Of a DNA stretch of 64,000 bases, positions 13,001-28,000 are shown piece after piece. The translations under genes were made by a program, and so were the position numbers. The stretch covers positions 1-64,000 of the forward strand of contig BROG01000900.1 of assembly GCA_030159075.1 (NCBI GenBank). The letters run 5' to 3'. Origin of the DNA: Atrina japonica (Eukaryota > Mollusca > Bivalvia > Pterioida > Pinnidae). The notes under the pieces were generated by a model, which saw only the letters and a list, made by a program, of their open reading frames with translations, was not told where the DNA came from and made no database searches. Each line of letters begins with the position of its first letter. Position 1 is the first letter of the stretch.

Positions 13001-16000
13001 GCAAAAGTAAGACTAAAATGAGGTATTTATTCAATATAAGTTAAACATTAATTTACAGATGAAGTATTGTAAAAAATACTGCAATGTAAAGGGCACATGT
13101 CGCCAGTGTTGATAGGAACGTGGTTGAATGAAAAAAATACCAAATAGCAAATCGATTAATATCCCTAAAACTGCCTCTCATCAATAACACAGAGATATTT
13201 TCATGCTGACAGATTAAGTAACTTCATATATTTGAATAATAAATATACATGATATACACTAATTTTGATTTTTTTAAATTTTGATTCATTTTATCACAGA
13301 CATCTGCAACATGTAGGTCTTACTTTTGGTTGTATCAAAACCCCTGGTAAGCACATGTCTTGGATGCATGTAAAACCAGGATGTCCCTTGTCAATCAAAA
13401 AGACATAAAATTCCATTAAGTTTTGATTCAGAAATAAAACTAAAATGAAGTAGATCTATCTATTTGAAATGAAATTATGTTTCAAATAGACAAATGATTT
13501 GAAATATAGGAAACTGCCATGTAAATGGCGCACATTTTCAGTCATTGTTAGGAACCAAACATGGTTGAAAGTAAAATAAAATTACCTAATGGAAAATTGA
13601 TTAAAATCTTACAATAACACAGATCTGCATCTCATTTAATAATATAAACATATTTCGCTGTCTATGAATTCCAATACCTCTGGACAGGTACTTATCGTAT
13701 AAATTGAACAACAATGCCTGGAGACCTTCCCAGAGGTGTGAAATTATAGGTTACCTCTCCACTTAATATCACATAACCTGGTGCCATATGGTCACATTTT
13801 TTCCCATTTAACATACATAAGTCCAGAACCTCACTTAATAGACTACCCCTCTAATCAAACTACTTTAAGTCAGTCAGGTGTTCTTAATAGCTATATTACA
13901 CTGTATATGTATACACACACAAACACACATAATACATGTATATAAATACATGTGTTATATATATATATATATATTTACCTGACAAAACAGATTATTGCAG
14001 CCAAAATCACAGCACTTGCAAATATTAACCCGATTATAATTCCTGCAATGGTTCCCTCTGACAAATCTAAATCAGAAATAGAAAAAGTGTTCATTATAAA
14101 AATCGATTTCAAAATATTTTTAATTGAATTACAACCCAGTCATCAACATAATAAAATTACTGTCCTGTTATCAATACATTTATTGCAAAAAAATGTGTAT
14201 TTGGTCATTGTAGCACAAAAGCATAACTTCTTGTGATTCTAAGTATAAGGACCTCCGTAGCTGAGTGCTTAGAGGTCAGTGTAACACTTAATAAATCAAA
14301 TCAAGGTACTGAAAGTACAAGTATGAGTTGATGGTAATCGTTAAGTTTTAATGAGGTATAATACACTCAGTATACTGAAAAAATATACAACGTGTACACA
14401 TGTTTGAAATATATCGCAGGTTAATTTCAATAAGGGTACCACTGTTATGATGTTAATTTTTAATTTACTGTCACAATATGATATCAACCTTTTTACTGAG
14501 AAAATGCATATTATTTTCAGTTTCCAAATAAGTAAAAACCTGCCAGAATCACCCAATTTTATTTCAAATAAGAACAATACTGACAATGAAAACATCACAA
14601 CTTTTTTCACATTCTTTACCATTTATATCACACGTGAGTAGCCTATAGGTCAAATTTCTACAATGGTTAAGTTACTTTTTATTTTGGTAAAATTAGGTTT
14701 TACGAAAAAAAAAGTAACTTAAAATAGATGTCTTATTTGTTATGCAACAAACTACATAGATCATCGATATGATTATAAAACTTTGTGCTTATAAACATCA
14801 TTTCATCAATATTACATTTCTATGCAATAGGACAATATTGTACACTTAAAGCTGAACTAGGATCATAAAAAGCTTTTGGACATTTGATAACAAAAAATGT
14901 GTTGAAAAAAAATGTTTTGAAACATTCCCACTTCATCTCCCCATACAGCAGACATTTTTGTAGTTGTTTTTTCTGGAAAATCAAGTCCCACTGCAGGTAT
15001 AAAAGGCCAGTTAGTTATAACGGTTGTCATTGTATATCTGTACTTGCAACATGAAACGTGCAAAGTCACAGAGGCTGAATAAAACTCACATTTTCTTTTT
15101 ATTCAAAGTTCAAAAGCTTTTATGATCCTAGTTCTGCTTTAAACTACACTTCCCATCAATAGCCTTAAATCTCTAGGTCAATACATGCGCATGTAAAACC
15201 AACTTCAAAGATTGCCACAGTTGAATGACCAATGATGCAACTTTCCAACTTTACAGCCAGATCTTGCCAATACACAGTATGGGAAAGATACGCAAGTCCA
15301 ACTAAAACTCATTTGCATATTAATAATTTTTAACAGCTTCTGCGAGCATCCGTTTCTTTTCAAAGTGTTGATTTCACCAGTTGACAAATATTTTTTTCCA
15401 AATAAATCTAATGTTGACTAAGGTATTCGTAATACATTCTCAATAACTGATGTTTTTTTTGTCCTTATAATTTCATTTCAATAATTACAGTAAAACCTGC
15501 TTAAGCAAGCACCTGTGTATAATGACCACCTGATCATAAAGACCATTTTATGCTGTCCCCAATAGTACAGTAAAATTCAAATAACCTGGCAATGGAATCT
15601 TGTGAACCCTTTACTGACCTGGATGAGTTTAAATCTTAGGTAATAAACCTTAACATTTAAATTACACTGACTAGGATGATTTGTTACTACTTGTCATCAT
15701 ACAAAGGCATGCTAAGAGAGTATCCAGTGAGGAATATAATGTTTTTCCTGTGCAGCTTGTCATAACCAAAAAGCAAGTAGAATCATCTGTATGAGAATCA
15801 AAAGGTTACTCCGTCCGCCATCTTATGTGAATCGAACAATACCATTTGTGTACAAATCAACCTCTATCTAAAGACCACCTCCCTATAGACGACTGGGTTT
15901 CTTGTGTCCCTAAAGAGGTCGCTATATACAGGTTTCACTGTATTTTTTTCACATCATCTGAGATTTCTGCTGATTTCCTACTCACAGCGAATAAATAGTT

Positions 16001-19000
16001 TATTTACATTACGTTCCAGAGTACAGATGATAAAAACTTATCAATGACATCACTTCTGATGTCACGACAACTCTGTAGAAATTTGGATGGCCGACATGGC
16101 ATATGATTAGAGTTATCACCAATTCCCTAAGGGAAGTGTGCAGCGAGATTTGTGCCATTGTGTAAAAATCTTGAATACTTTTGTCACAATGCAGCATATA
16201 CTGGTATTAAACCTCTGAGTACCATACTCAAGATATTTTTACACTTTTTAAGGAAAATCATGAAATTCCATGCAATTTTTACAGTGTGAATAAAAAAAGA
16301 ATGCAAATGAGTCTACAGACTGCAGTAGTAGCAGTAGAACAATAACAACACAGCAACAATGAGTTTGAATTTTTGAATTTTGAATACAATGTAAATTCCA
16401 CAATCAACAATTTTTCAGTTATATGGTGGCAGCTAGTTTTTAATGGTGAAGGAGTGAACCCAGTGAAAATGTTTCCAAAAGTTCACCATCCTTCCACAAG
16501 TAAACTGGCAAGCTTTCTCACAAAAATCATGTTCGGTTCCAGCAGGGCTTGGACCAACGCTGACCAAAAGTGAGAGACTTCACAGTGCAAAGTGTCTATC
16601 GTCAACAAGGAGATGGACATGTATCAAAAGTACAGAAAATCTGTAGTGCAGTCAAGCTGTTCAATGCATGTAACCCCAAGTCAAACCATTGCATTTTTGT
16701 GACAAACAAGACATGCTCTTGTAGTTCTCACTGTGGTGGCACCTGGACTATACAGAAATTTTACTGTACTCTAGTCAGAGCATATTCACTCTACATTTAT
16801 TCTGCCCACATCCAAAATGATAGATAGTCAATGCTGAATCATCCCTAGTGATCTTACTGTAATCTGACATTTTCAGGTCACAGTAGGCATGGAATGTTTG
16901 TCTGACAAGGACTTAATTAACTCACCCCTGAGTATACATTTGAACCTGCCCATTTTAAAGAATGTTATGTCCATTGTCAGAATTCAGGGGGTGTATGATT
17001 TAGAATCAAAATTTCAGTGAATTATGATAGCAGACCATACTATTTATAAATTTGGTGAGTCAAAATTTCCAGCTAAAAAACTGAGCACATTCATACATGC
17101 CATCCATTATGCTCTAGTGATTTAGTGTGAACTTAATATGGGGCAAATATTTTTTCTGTCGTAAAAGGCCGAAAATAACCAGGGGCAAACATTTCCAGGT
17201 ATACAGTATTTCTATGGACCCATGCAAGAGCCTGATAACCCACATCTGTATGAAACTGAGAAAATTGCATTTGAATTCAGATTTTCATTACTTTTATTCA
17301 AGCCAGCAAAATCTTGATGTTTTAATGGAAAATGACTTGTCTTAACCTGCTCTAAAAACTGAAAAAAATGATTAAAGATATCTGTTGAAGAAAAATATTT
17401 AAGTGAAATTTATTGAATAAATTTTATCTTTCCTTAAATAATATGTGCATTCTCACCATTGTTTGTTGGTATACCAAACACCATTTTACTTCGTTGACCA
17501 ATTTTCATCTGAGATATAGCTTGTACTGTAATACCATAATTTTGGCTGACTTCAAGATTCTTTATAGTATAAGTTAGTGGTGCTTCATCTGAGCCAATCA
17601 CTATCATGTTTTCTTCACCTGTGAAATATATACATACCGGTAGTTATGTTACTGTGTATGTTTCACAAGAATATTAAGAATTATTTGCAATTATTTTCAC
17701 CAGAATTTTACCAACTGGTTTGCAAAAACAAAAACAAAACAACTTGATTATCTGAAGAGCCTCAATAACTCACCTTACAAAAACAAATTCTTGTGTGTCA
17801 AGTCTTACATGTATATAACAAAGAACAAGAGTTGTCAGAAGACAACAAAGCTTGTCGAAATTGGTGTAAGTTTTCAAAATAGATATTACCGTATTTTAAG
17901 GCCTATAGGTCGATGTGGGGGATAGGTTGAATGGCCAATTTTTGGTAAAAATCTAGGTTTAAGTATAAGATAGGTCGAAGTGGAAGACAGGTCTATGTCG
18001 GCAGAGATGAAAACATGAGTGGGAGAACACAAAAATACATCGTTTATGTTTAATAACTGGTGCTAAAATGATGGTAGCCAACCAAAATAATCAAGGTAAT
18101 AGGCCTATTTTACTGTACATTATTAAATAGCTTACAAGTTGCATTTTATCATATTTAACATCGCTTATATTACTTGTGTTTATTGATTATGTATACATAC
18201 ACCGCTATTGTGTTACCTGTCAAATCATCATTAAATTCTTTATGCTGTTAACACAAGCGACCTCAACCTTGTCTTATCCTTACATTGGCCTAAATTATTA
18301 TGTAGCTGCAATTGTCAAACAATTAAATACTGAAGGTTTAGTGTTAATTAATTTATGTAACACTTTTTCCTAAACCTTCCCAACTTCAACAACTGCAGCA
18401 GATCCTTATCAGTTGAAGGTCATGTTCCAGTGAACACAGCTTGTAGTGTCCTGAAAGTCTGAATGAAGACTTCAAATTCACAGCAGGTAAAGAGATAAGG
18501 GAATCATTCCAGAGTATAAACTGTAAGGTATAAATATAATGTAAACGATGTATTTTTATTACGCAGTTTCTGACACAGTCTTGAATCCCAATGATATTGT
18601 AACATGAAAGATCATTATTTTGTCACAGTGCATTATGTACACACAAGGTCACATTTAATAGTTCTATTAAGTGTACATGTAAATACAAATGGGTGTTTGG
18701 AGTAGGCCTCTAGATTATCCAGTTAAAAATGTTGAAATACAATGTTAAGATGGGGAAATGCAGATAAAAGTTAAATATTTCACTAAGATAAGTCGATGCG
18801 GTGAATAAGTTGAGGTCACAACTTTGGAGAAAAAATAATGACCTATAGGCCGTAAGATACAGTAACCCATAACATGCACAAAGGACTGGTAAAATTTTGA
18901 TTCCTTCAGCTCAGGTTAAAAAATTTTAAAAGTAGGTCAGAGTCCAAGGTCAAGGTCAATAGGTCAAAAGTCAAGGTAACAAATGAAAGCTCTTGTTGTA

Positions 19001-22000
19001 AGAAATCTATATGTGACATATCAAAGCCCTATCCTTCATGGTTTAAAGGATATAGCCAAGGTTACAGTTTTTTTTAAAGTAGGTCAAAGTCCAAGGTCAA
19101 GGTCACTAGGTGAAAAGTTTAGGTACTAAATAAAAGCTCTGGTCATAAGGAATCTATATGTGAAATATCAAAGCCCTATCCCTCATGGTTTAATAGCTAT
19201 AGCCAGAATACAGAATACAGTTTGTAGACATTGATACTTTGTATTGCTTATTACTTTCTTATAAATTATCATATCACAAAAGTTACCAAGATGTGTCCAA
19301 AATGATTATATCACGAAACTTACCAGGAAGTGTATAGAATGATTATAATCACAAAACTTATCAGGAAATGAATGGAATGATTATATCACAAAAATAACCA
19401 GTTAATGCATGGAATGATTATATCACAAAACTTACCAGGAAGTGTATGGAATGGTTATACTACAAAACTTACCAGGAAATGAACAGAATGATTACATCAC
19501 AAAAATAACCAGGAAGTGTACGGAATGATTACATTACAAAATTTACCAGAAAGTGTATGGAATGCTTATATTATAAAATTTACCATGAAGTGTAATCTAT
19601 GATTATGTTAAACAAAATAACGTGTTTGGAATGATTATATCATAAAACTTACCAAGAAGTCTATGGAATGATTATACTACAAAACTTACCAGGAAAAGTA
19701 CAGAATGATTTTATCACAAAACTCCAGGAAGTGTACAGAATGATCATATTACAAAACTTACCACTACGTGTATGGAATGATTATATTACAAAACCTACCA
19801 GAGAGTGTGGAATGATAATATTTTAGGAAATGTATGGTGTTATTATATCACAAAACTTACCATCACATACTAATCTTTCTGGATGAACTTTACACCATGT
19901 GATTTTATAACTAGTGATGTATGGTACTGTGTTATCACATGTCTGACTTATGGACCACTGTACAGAGAGTGCATTTTCAGATGATGAATCCATCAATTTT
20001 ACATTAGGTGTTTGTGGATCTGAAAGGTAAATGTAAATGATGTTTTATGGTATGAAGGAAGTATAAGAACAGACATATAGCATACATACATCAATTTAAA
20101 TTAGTGATAATTTCACATCCAAAAATTCACAAGTTTCTGGGAAAATTTTTCTATAAGTTCACTCTTTTCTACTATCTATTTTACATAAACTACACAAATG
20201 TTTCTATTCATATCATCAGACTGCAACGCGATTGTTGTAGCTGATGGAATCAATGAGAGTATAGCTCACATGCAGTCTGATGATTCAAACTGAAACATTT
20301 GTGTGGTTTTGTATTTATTATATGTCCCTTATATATGTGTAAACAAAATAAAAATTCATTTGGCTTTTAACGGTGTCATCAAATATTTTGGATGGCAGGA
20401 ATCCCATTTAAACAAGATGCCCAATGGGCCTTAATGTTCACCTGAGAAAAATTTCCTGTCAAGTTTGGCTAAAATTAGTCCACTGGTTTTTGAGAAGAAG
20501 TCAACAATGTCTAAAATTTGATAAAAAACTTATAATTTTTGTTTACTTAGGTGCCTATAACCTTGACCTATGACTTTGAAATTTTGTCAAAATGATCCTT
20601 AGATAATTCTTAACAACTTTATCATATATCTTTGTATACAAAAAGTAAATTAGTTCTGAGATACCAAACAATTTGTAATACAATTAATGCGTTAATGAAG
20701 TGCCCCCTAGTGGCTCATTTATAGACAGATTTCATTTTCATTCCCAAAATTTGTAGATACTGATGCTACAATCATGCATACAAAATTTGAAAGTCATCTG
20801 ATCATTGGTTCATTTTTTTTAAAGAATTTTGGTCCCTTTTATGGCACCAGCTAGGGCCCCTATGGGTCCTAGCTCCTTTTCATTTGCATACTTTATGCAG
20901 CTTCACACGGGGATGCTATTATGCCAAGTTTGGTTAAAATTGGCCCACTGATGCTTGAGAAGTAGAAAATTTGCAAATGTTAACTACGGACGACAGGTGA
21001 TGCACGATGGATAATGACAGACAAATGACGATCGCAATAGATCACCATGAACTTTTGGCTCAGGTGACCTAAAAGTAGCTCCAGGGAAATTTCTGTATCC
21101 ATCTACAGTGCAAATCGATGTTATATATTTCATGGGTGTATTGTAACTATGATTACACATGCATCTAATAAAGTACCATACAAGGCATAATTATTTCAGC
21201 AATTGCATATATACAAATTAATTGCAGGTGTGTAGTTGTCTACATCTGTGAAGTTTCATTAATTCTACTGGAAACTCTAGTTGTCTGTCCAAGATTACAT
21301 ATATAGAGAGACAAAGACAGACAAACAGACAGACAGAGAAATAGACAGATAAACATGCCAAGACAGACAAAAAAGATAAGCAGACAGACAGACATACAAC
21401 CTAATTCTACCATACCCCCCTCCAACTTTACAGGGGGATTAAATTCCATTCATTATTTATGATAAATTCCATTCATTATTTATCATAAATATATTGTGTA
21501 CATCAATACCTGCATATTTGCTGTGTTTGCATGTTTCCCAGTAAATACCACTGCTGAACATGGAATTTTCCACTGAGACTCCGATCCTCAGAGAATCCAT
21601 ACCCTCTGCCTGATCTTCTGTGAGTGTATAGTTATGAATACCTCTTGGTACAACTACAGAATTTAATTCACCCTGAATCAACAACAACAACAAATTATCA
21701 ATAAAACAAATTTTTGTGACAAAATGCCTGGTTTTTATTTTTAAAATGCTATATCATTCACAGAAATAGTCAATATGAAAGCTATAGTAACCAAGACTTC
21801 CTCAACTACAGATTAAATTCAACATTATCCATCAATCCTAACACCAATTTTACCATAGGCTATTCATTATCAGTGGAAGTGGCAGGGACAATTTTAAGAC
21901 TTTCAAGAACTGAAATATTCCTGAAAATATCAACCAAATGGTGCATATTTAAAAGAAATATATCTTACAAAAGAACCAGAGAAATAATAAAATGAAAAAT

Positions 22001-25000
22001 AAAAAAACTCAGGTAAGCTAAAAAACAGGACCCGGTTGCACAACGCACCATTAAATTTAACATACAGTTAGCCCATTGGTTTAACATTGGTTAACTTTAC
22101 GTTAGATTTAACGACCTGTTGTGCAACTGGGTCTAGATCTATAAAACATGTAAAAAGACATTTCCAAAAATGAATTTACAATTACACCCTATCAGTGTTA
22201 ACTTCAATCAAATGTGTTTTCAGATGCTTCGATCTATTGCTAAACAACAAAACTTCCTGTCAGTGGGGTTCAAGTCCCGCAGGAACCTAAGCTGATTTTT
22301 GTGAGAATGTTTGCCAGTTTACTTGCGGAAGACCAGTGTTTTTTTCCCAGGTACATTATAACCAGGTTCTCTCCTCCACCATTTTAAAAACTAACTGTAT
22401 AACCATATAATTGAAAAATTGTTGTGTGTGGCATAAAACACCATTCAAAATTCAAAAATTCAAATTCAAAATTTAACAACAATGACGAAATTTAACTTTT
22501 TGATATGTTCGATTTGCTTTTCGACAAGTAGATTTCCACTGGGTGTAGTAGGGAAAGACATAATAAATGCATCATATATCATTTAATTTTAACTTCTTAA
22601 ATATTTGTATTTATTATATTTTTGGTAGAGAAATAGAAAGATTTATCAATTTAATAAATTCATTATTTTTAATTGTTACTTTTCAGTGTGAAAAATAACA
22701 CTCCATGGAAGATTAATGTAAACTGTGTTATTTTAACTCAGGTAATCAAAATACTTTTTAAATTTTGGAACTACTTTTTCTGGTTTTATAAGAATTTTTT
22801 TATGAAAAATTAATAAATAGAATATTTGTCAATTTTTCATGAATGTCATTTTTATCTTTTGTTCTATGCACTCATGTTAAAAATTCTTCTTCTGCCCCAC
22901 GCGATGAAATAAACATTGAGTAATCAAAGATTACCAAGCTCACCTCACATGGCAAGTTTGTCTCTACTGAAATAAACATAGAATAATCAAAGATTACCAA
23001 GCTCACCTCACATGGCAACTTTGTCTCTACTGAAATAAACATTGAGTAATCAAAGATTACCAAGCTCACCTCACATGGCAAGTTTGTCTCTACTGAAATA
23101 AACATAGAATAATCAAAGATTACCAAGCTCACCTCACATGGCAACTTTGTCTCTACTGAAATAAACATAGAATAATCAAAGATTACCAAGCTCACCTCAC
23201 ATGGCAACTTTGTCTCTACTGAAATAAACATAGAGTAATCAAAGATTACCAAGCTCACCTCACATGGCAACTTTGTCTCTTTACTGATAATTGGATTTTC
23301 TTAATCAATTTTCATTTCATTTTGGCAATGAAATATAAGGATTTATGAATTGTTTATTATTATTATTTTTCATTGTTCACCAGTGAAAAATAACATAATG
23401 GAAACTCTGGTATTTCTGTGGCACACTAAAATTACAAGTCACTCACATGACCAAAGACAATACAGCCATGTCAGATCTTATTTTCTCTCCAAGAAGACAT
23501 GGACATTCAGTTTCCATCTAATTAAATGATGATAACTTATCACACTTTCAGAAGTAATAACTTCTAGTCATCACAGATTACATAGCTCACTTGGCTAAAT
23601 CTAGATAAAAAATAATAAAATATGGTCTACTTTCTGAGATAATGCCAAAGTAAAATCTTCTTATTGTGGTCACTAAACTGTGAAATGTAGGTCAAATGCC
23701 AAATCCCCAAACTGCAAGCTGATATCTATCACCAGTCGCATCATTCATACAAGTTTGGTCTGTCTAGTGCTACTACTTTCTCAGATAATATCCAAATCAA
23801 ATTTTCTTAACGTGGTCACTGAACCGTGAAATGAAGGTCAGATGCAACATGCAAGCTGATAGTCATCATATGACACATCATTTCTGCTTTTTGGTATGTC
23901 TAAGGCTACTTCTTTCTGAAAGAATGCCAAAATCAAATCCTCTTAACATGGTCACTCAACCATGAAATGTATGTCAGACGATAAATGTTCAAACTGCAAT
24001 CTAATGTGCATCATTAGATGCATCATCCGTGTAAGATTGGGAAGTCTAGTCTTTCTACTTTCTGAGATAATGCCCAAATCAAATATTCTTAACGTGGTCA
24101 TTCAACCCTGAAATGTATGTCAGATGCCGAACCTGCGAACTGCACGCTAATGGGCATCACCATATGCATCATCACTGCAAGCTATCACCAGTAGCATCAT
24201 CAAAACAAGTTTCGGATGTCTAGTGCTACTTCTTTCACAGATAATGCCAAAATCAAATCTTATAAACATGGTCTCTCAACCGTGAAATGTAGGTCAGATG
24301 CAACATCTGCAACATGCAAGCTGACAGTCATCGTATGATACATCATCCATGCAAGTTTGATCTGTCTAGCCTTTCTACTTTCCAAGATAATGCTGAAATC
24401 AAATCCTCTCAACATGATCACTGAACCATAAAACTTTTCAATGTGGTCATTCAGATGTGGGTCATAGGTTATATGCAGCATCAGCAACCCATATTCTGAT
24501 GGTCAAACTACATGTAGATGTATCATGCTTACAAGTTTTGTCATTCACGCACTTTCTGCCTACAAAGAATTCAGTGCTTAGGCAGACGCCAACACTGAGG
24601 AGGACGCTGGGGGTATAGCATAAGCTCCCTTTCACTTCGTGAGGTGAGCTAAAAATGTTATTCATCAAAAATTTGCAAATATCCTCTATACAGTAAAACC
24701 TGCCATAACGTACACCTCTAACGTCCATTTTAAAGAAAACAAACACCTCCCTTAACTGGACAAAGTTGTTGGCCCCTATATGCATTATATCTAACTTTGG
24801 ATTAGCTGAGTCTTCCTATGAACAACTTCCATTGCAACAGACAATTCTCACTAAGCTGTATGTCCCAACTTCTATTTTGAGAAACACTCTTACAAACTTT
24901 TATTTTGTTTTTGTTTGTTATTTATTTTCTTGCATTGCATCGGAACACTTGTTTCCAACAAAGATTGAGTTGATAATTGGTATGAATGTCTGGGCAGTAA

Positions 25001-28000
25001 ATGGTCATCCTTCATTCAGTGGACACCTCTCTATAACGGACAATATTATTAGACTGGCAACTGTCCACTAAATACAGGTTTTACTGTATATTTTTTTTAA
25101 ATACTTTACTTCCTGTAAAACAATCTTTCAAGTACATTGTACATGAAGACTTGACAAGCTTTATATGACAGAAACTTCACCCATACCATGGACCTATGCC
25201 ATTGCTGTGAAATTTCTCTTGAATTAATTTGTGATCCTCTGCGAGTATCTGCAGTCTGGAAGATATAATCCTGCCTTTGATTTTGGAGAATTCTATGGAT
25301 TCAGATATTTTTACTTACTTTGCATTCAAGAGATCCATATTTACACCAGTAAACTGTAGAAGACTTAATGACTGTTTGGCTGTCAGGAACTTTCCAAGAA
25401 ATATCAATCGCATCTTTGTTCTCAATTCTGTATGTTTCAATTAACAAATCCTTTGGTAGAAAGAGTGCTAAAAAATAAATAAAACAATAAGAAAATTGAA
25501 CAATTATGTAGGAAATTGCCAAAACCTTTAATTTGATCTAACACCTACAATAAGATAAAAGGACTGAAAGTCCTAAAAGGCTAGTTCTTTGTCAAAGCTG
25601 AATTAGTGAATTTATACAATCAAAGTGCTGAAAGTACTGATACAAGTTGATGGTAATCGTAAGTTTTAATGAGGTATAATACACTTAGTATACTGAAAAA
25701 AATACATTTTGTACACTAAAATATATTGCAGATTAATTTCAATAAAGGTGTAATGTTCACACTTATTGATTTCTCTCTTATTATGCTCCCACTTTTTGGT
25801 AAAACCCTGGTAAATCAAAAAGTGGGAACATGATAAAGGGTACCATTGTCATGTTGTAAATTTTGAATTTACTGTCACAATAAAACATCAGCCATTTCAC
25901 TGAGAAAATGCATGTTATTTCCAAATTAGCAAAAACCTGCGAGAATCACCCAATTTTATTTCAATACTGACAACAAAAACATCACAATTTTTTTTCAAAT
26001 TTTTATAGGTCAAATTTTGAATAACTTTTTAATTTGGTAAAACTAGGTTTTACAAAACGTGAGTACTGATGGTTTATTTCTCATGCAACAAACTACATAG
26101 ATCAACAATATGATTATAAAATCTTGTGCTTATAAACATCGTTTCATCAATAATCAATTTCTATGCGACAGGGCAGTATTGTACCCTTACGCTATACTTC
26201 CCATCAGTAGCCTTAAATTTCTTGGTCAATAAGTGTGCATGTAAAACACTTTCCCAACTTCAAAGACTGCTGCGAGTTTCTAATCAGTTCAGATCACGTG
26301 AATGAGGAATGACGCAACTTCTATGTCCAACTTTGCAGTCAGATCTTGCCAATACACAGTAAAGGAAACTTGACCAAAACTCATTTACAAATTAATTGTG
26401 CGCAAGAATTGTTAACAGTCCAGTCAATCGCTTTTAATGTCAATTCTATCACAAGAGTATAATGGTAAAAAATAATTGAAAAGTAGCATTCTGAAGCAAT
26501 TTGTAATATCTTAAAATTCACAAAGGTCACCGAACTGACCTTTAATAGCATATATTTCAACAATTCTTGTAGACCTATATTTTTCAGCAAATTGTTACTA
26601 TATTTTTGTCATTTTAAAAAGCAAAATCATACAAATATAAGTGTGATTTGGGAATTTCAATCTTGAAGTTATGTTGCTGAAATACACATACACGTGTAAT
26701 TTTGCGTCAATATAATGTGTTATTAACCCCATACTGCAAAATGTGCTTTGACTTGTTCCCAATAAACAACTTAGCATAACATTAATGAGTTGATGTTCCA
26801 TCAACCCGTAAAAATATATATATCAAGATGCAAATCAATGTCAAAAACATTCTAAGTTGGTATCATCTACAAACATGTATATACATGTATGTAACATTGT
26901 CACATATATGTTTCTGTTGACATGTTACATGTATAAAAATTAAATCATTCAAAAGTAGCCTACTTGGGCCTACTCAGATGATATTGTATGGATTGGTTGA
27001 GACATAAACTATTCTGAATTAATTCTATAACTACATGTAATCTGTCTGATGATATAGGCAAGCTATCATTTTTAGTTCCCATTGTCACAGGTACATGTAA
27101 TTTGGAATAATGACCTACATGTACATGTAGTTACTGTTTAACCTGGGAATATACTGACAGAGATATATAAAGCCTAACAGGCTTCATAGATCACTGATAC
27201 AGCCTAGATCCACTAAAATCAGAAATTAGTATAGGCTGTCATATGCCATGGTACATTTATCATGGTAAACATTTATCTGAAATAAGCGGAAGCAGATGTT
27301 TGATTATGCATCAGTAGAAATTTATACATTTTACGATATGTTTACATAACAAAACAGAAGACATACAGAGTCAGACATAAAATTACCCATAAATCTATCA
27401 CGACATTCAACATCTTTAAAATATGCACTCTTCAGTTTCCTTTACTCCATAATTTTTATAAAAAGCAATATGTTCATTTAACAACCTTAAAATAACACCA
27501 TTATTTGATATGTTAAATGAAATATTAAATGTAGATTGATAGCTAAAATACAATCTGGGTTAAAAAAAATTAAATATCGGGTTGAACTGATTTAAGGTCC
27601 AAACAATTAACTAAAACCATACCTGTCAACATTATGAATTTTGTCTGGGGTAGAAAGTCTGTACAAAGGTAAAACTTTTACAGATGCCTTGTTGTTCTCA
27701 TATATACATCAATCGCGTTGAAAGTACAATAACTGAAAGGGGAGGGTACGGGAGGGAGTGTCCCCCTTCCAGAAAAACAAAATGTAATTTTAAACTTCGA
27801 TATCTGGCCATTTTATGCATCTAAAAGGGAATTATTGTCAATAATATAAATGATAAAAATATCACATTTCTTTTAATTTTCTGGTCACTTTGCAATTTAT
27901 AAGGAATAGATATAGGCTTTATTTTGAATTTTTAATACATGTAATATATATAAATGTACACGCATGAATAAAATAATACAGATTGTAATAAACACAGCTT

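Noticed and set aside
13952..14236. Plus-strand 94-codon ORF
   Set aside because: It is antisense to the transmembrane exon, which has correct splice sites and a classical hydrophobic helix on the minus strand.
16373..16827. Two adjacent plus-strand ORFs as a small gene
   Set aside because: No domain, no consistent codon use, no splice or start support; surrounded by intron.
22872..23270. 132-codon repetitive ORF as a gene
   Set aside because: It is wholly explained by a 63-bp satellite with near-identical units; no start context, splice sites or flanking coding sequence.
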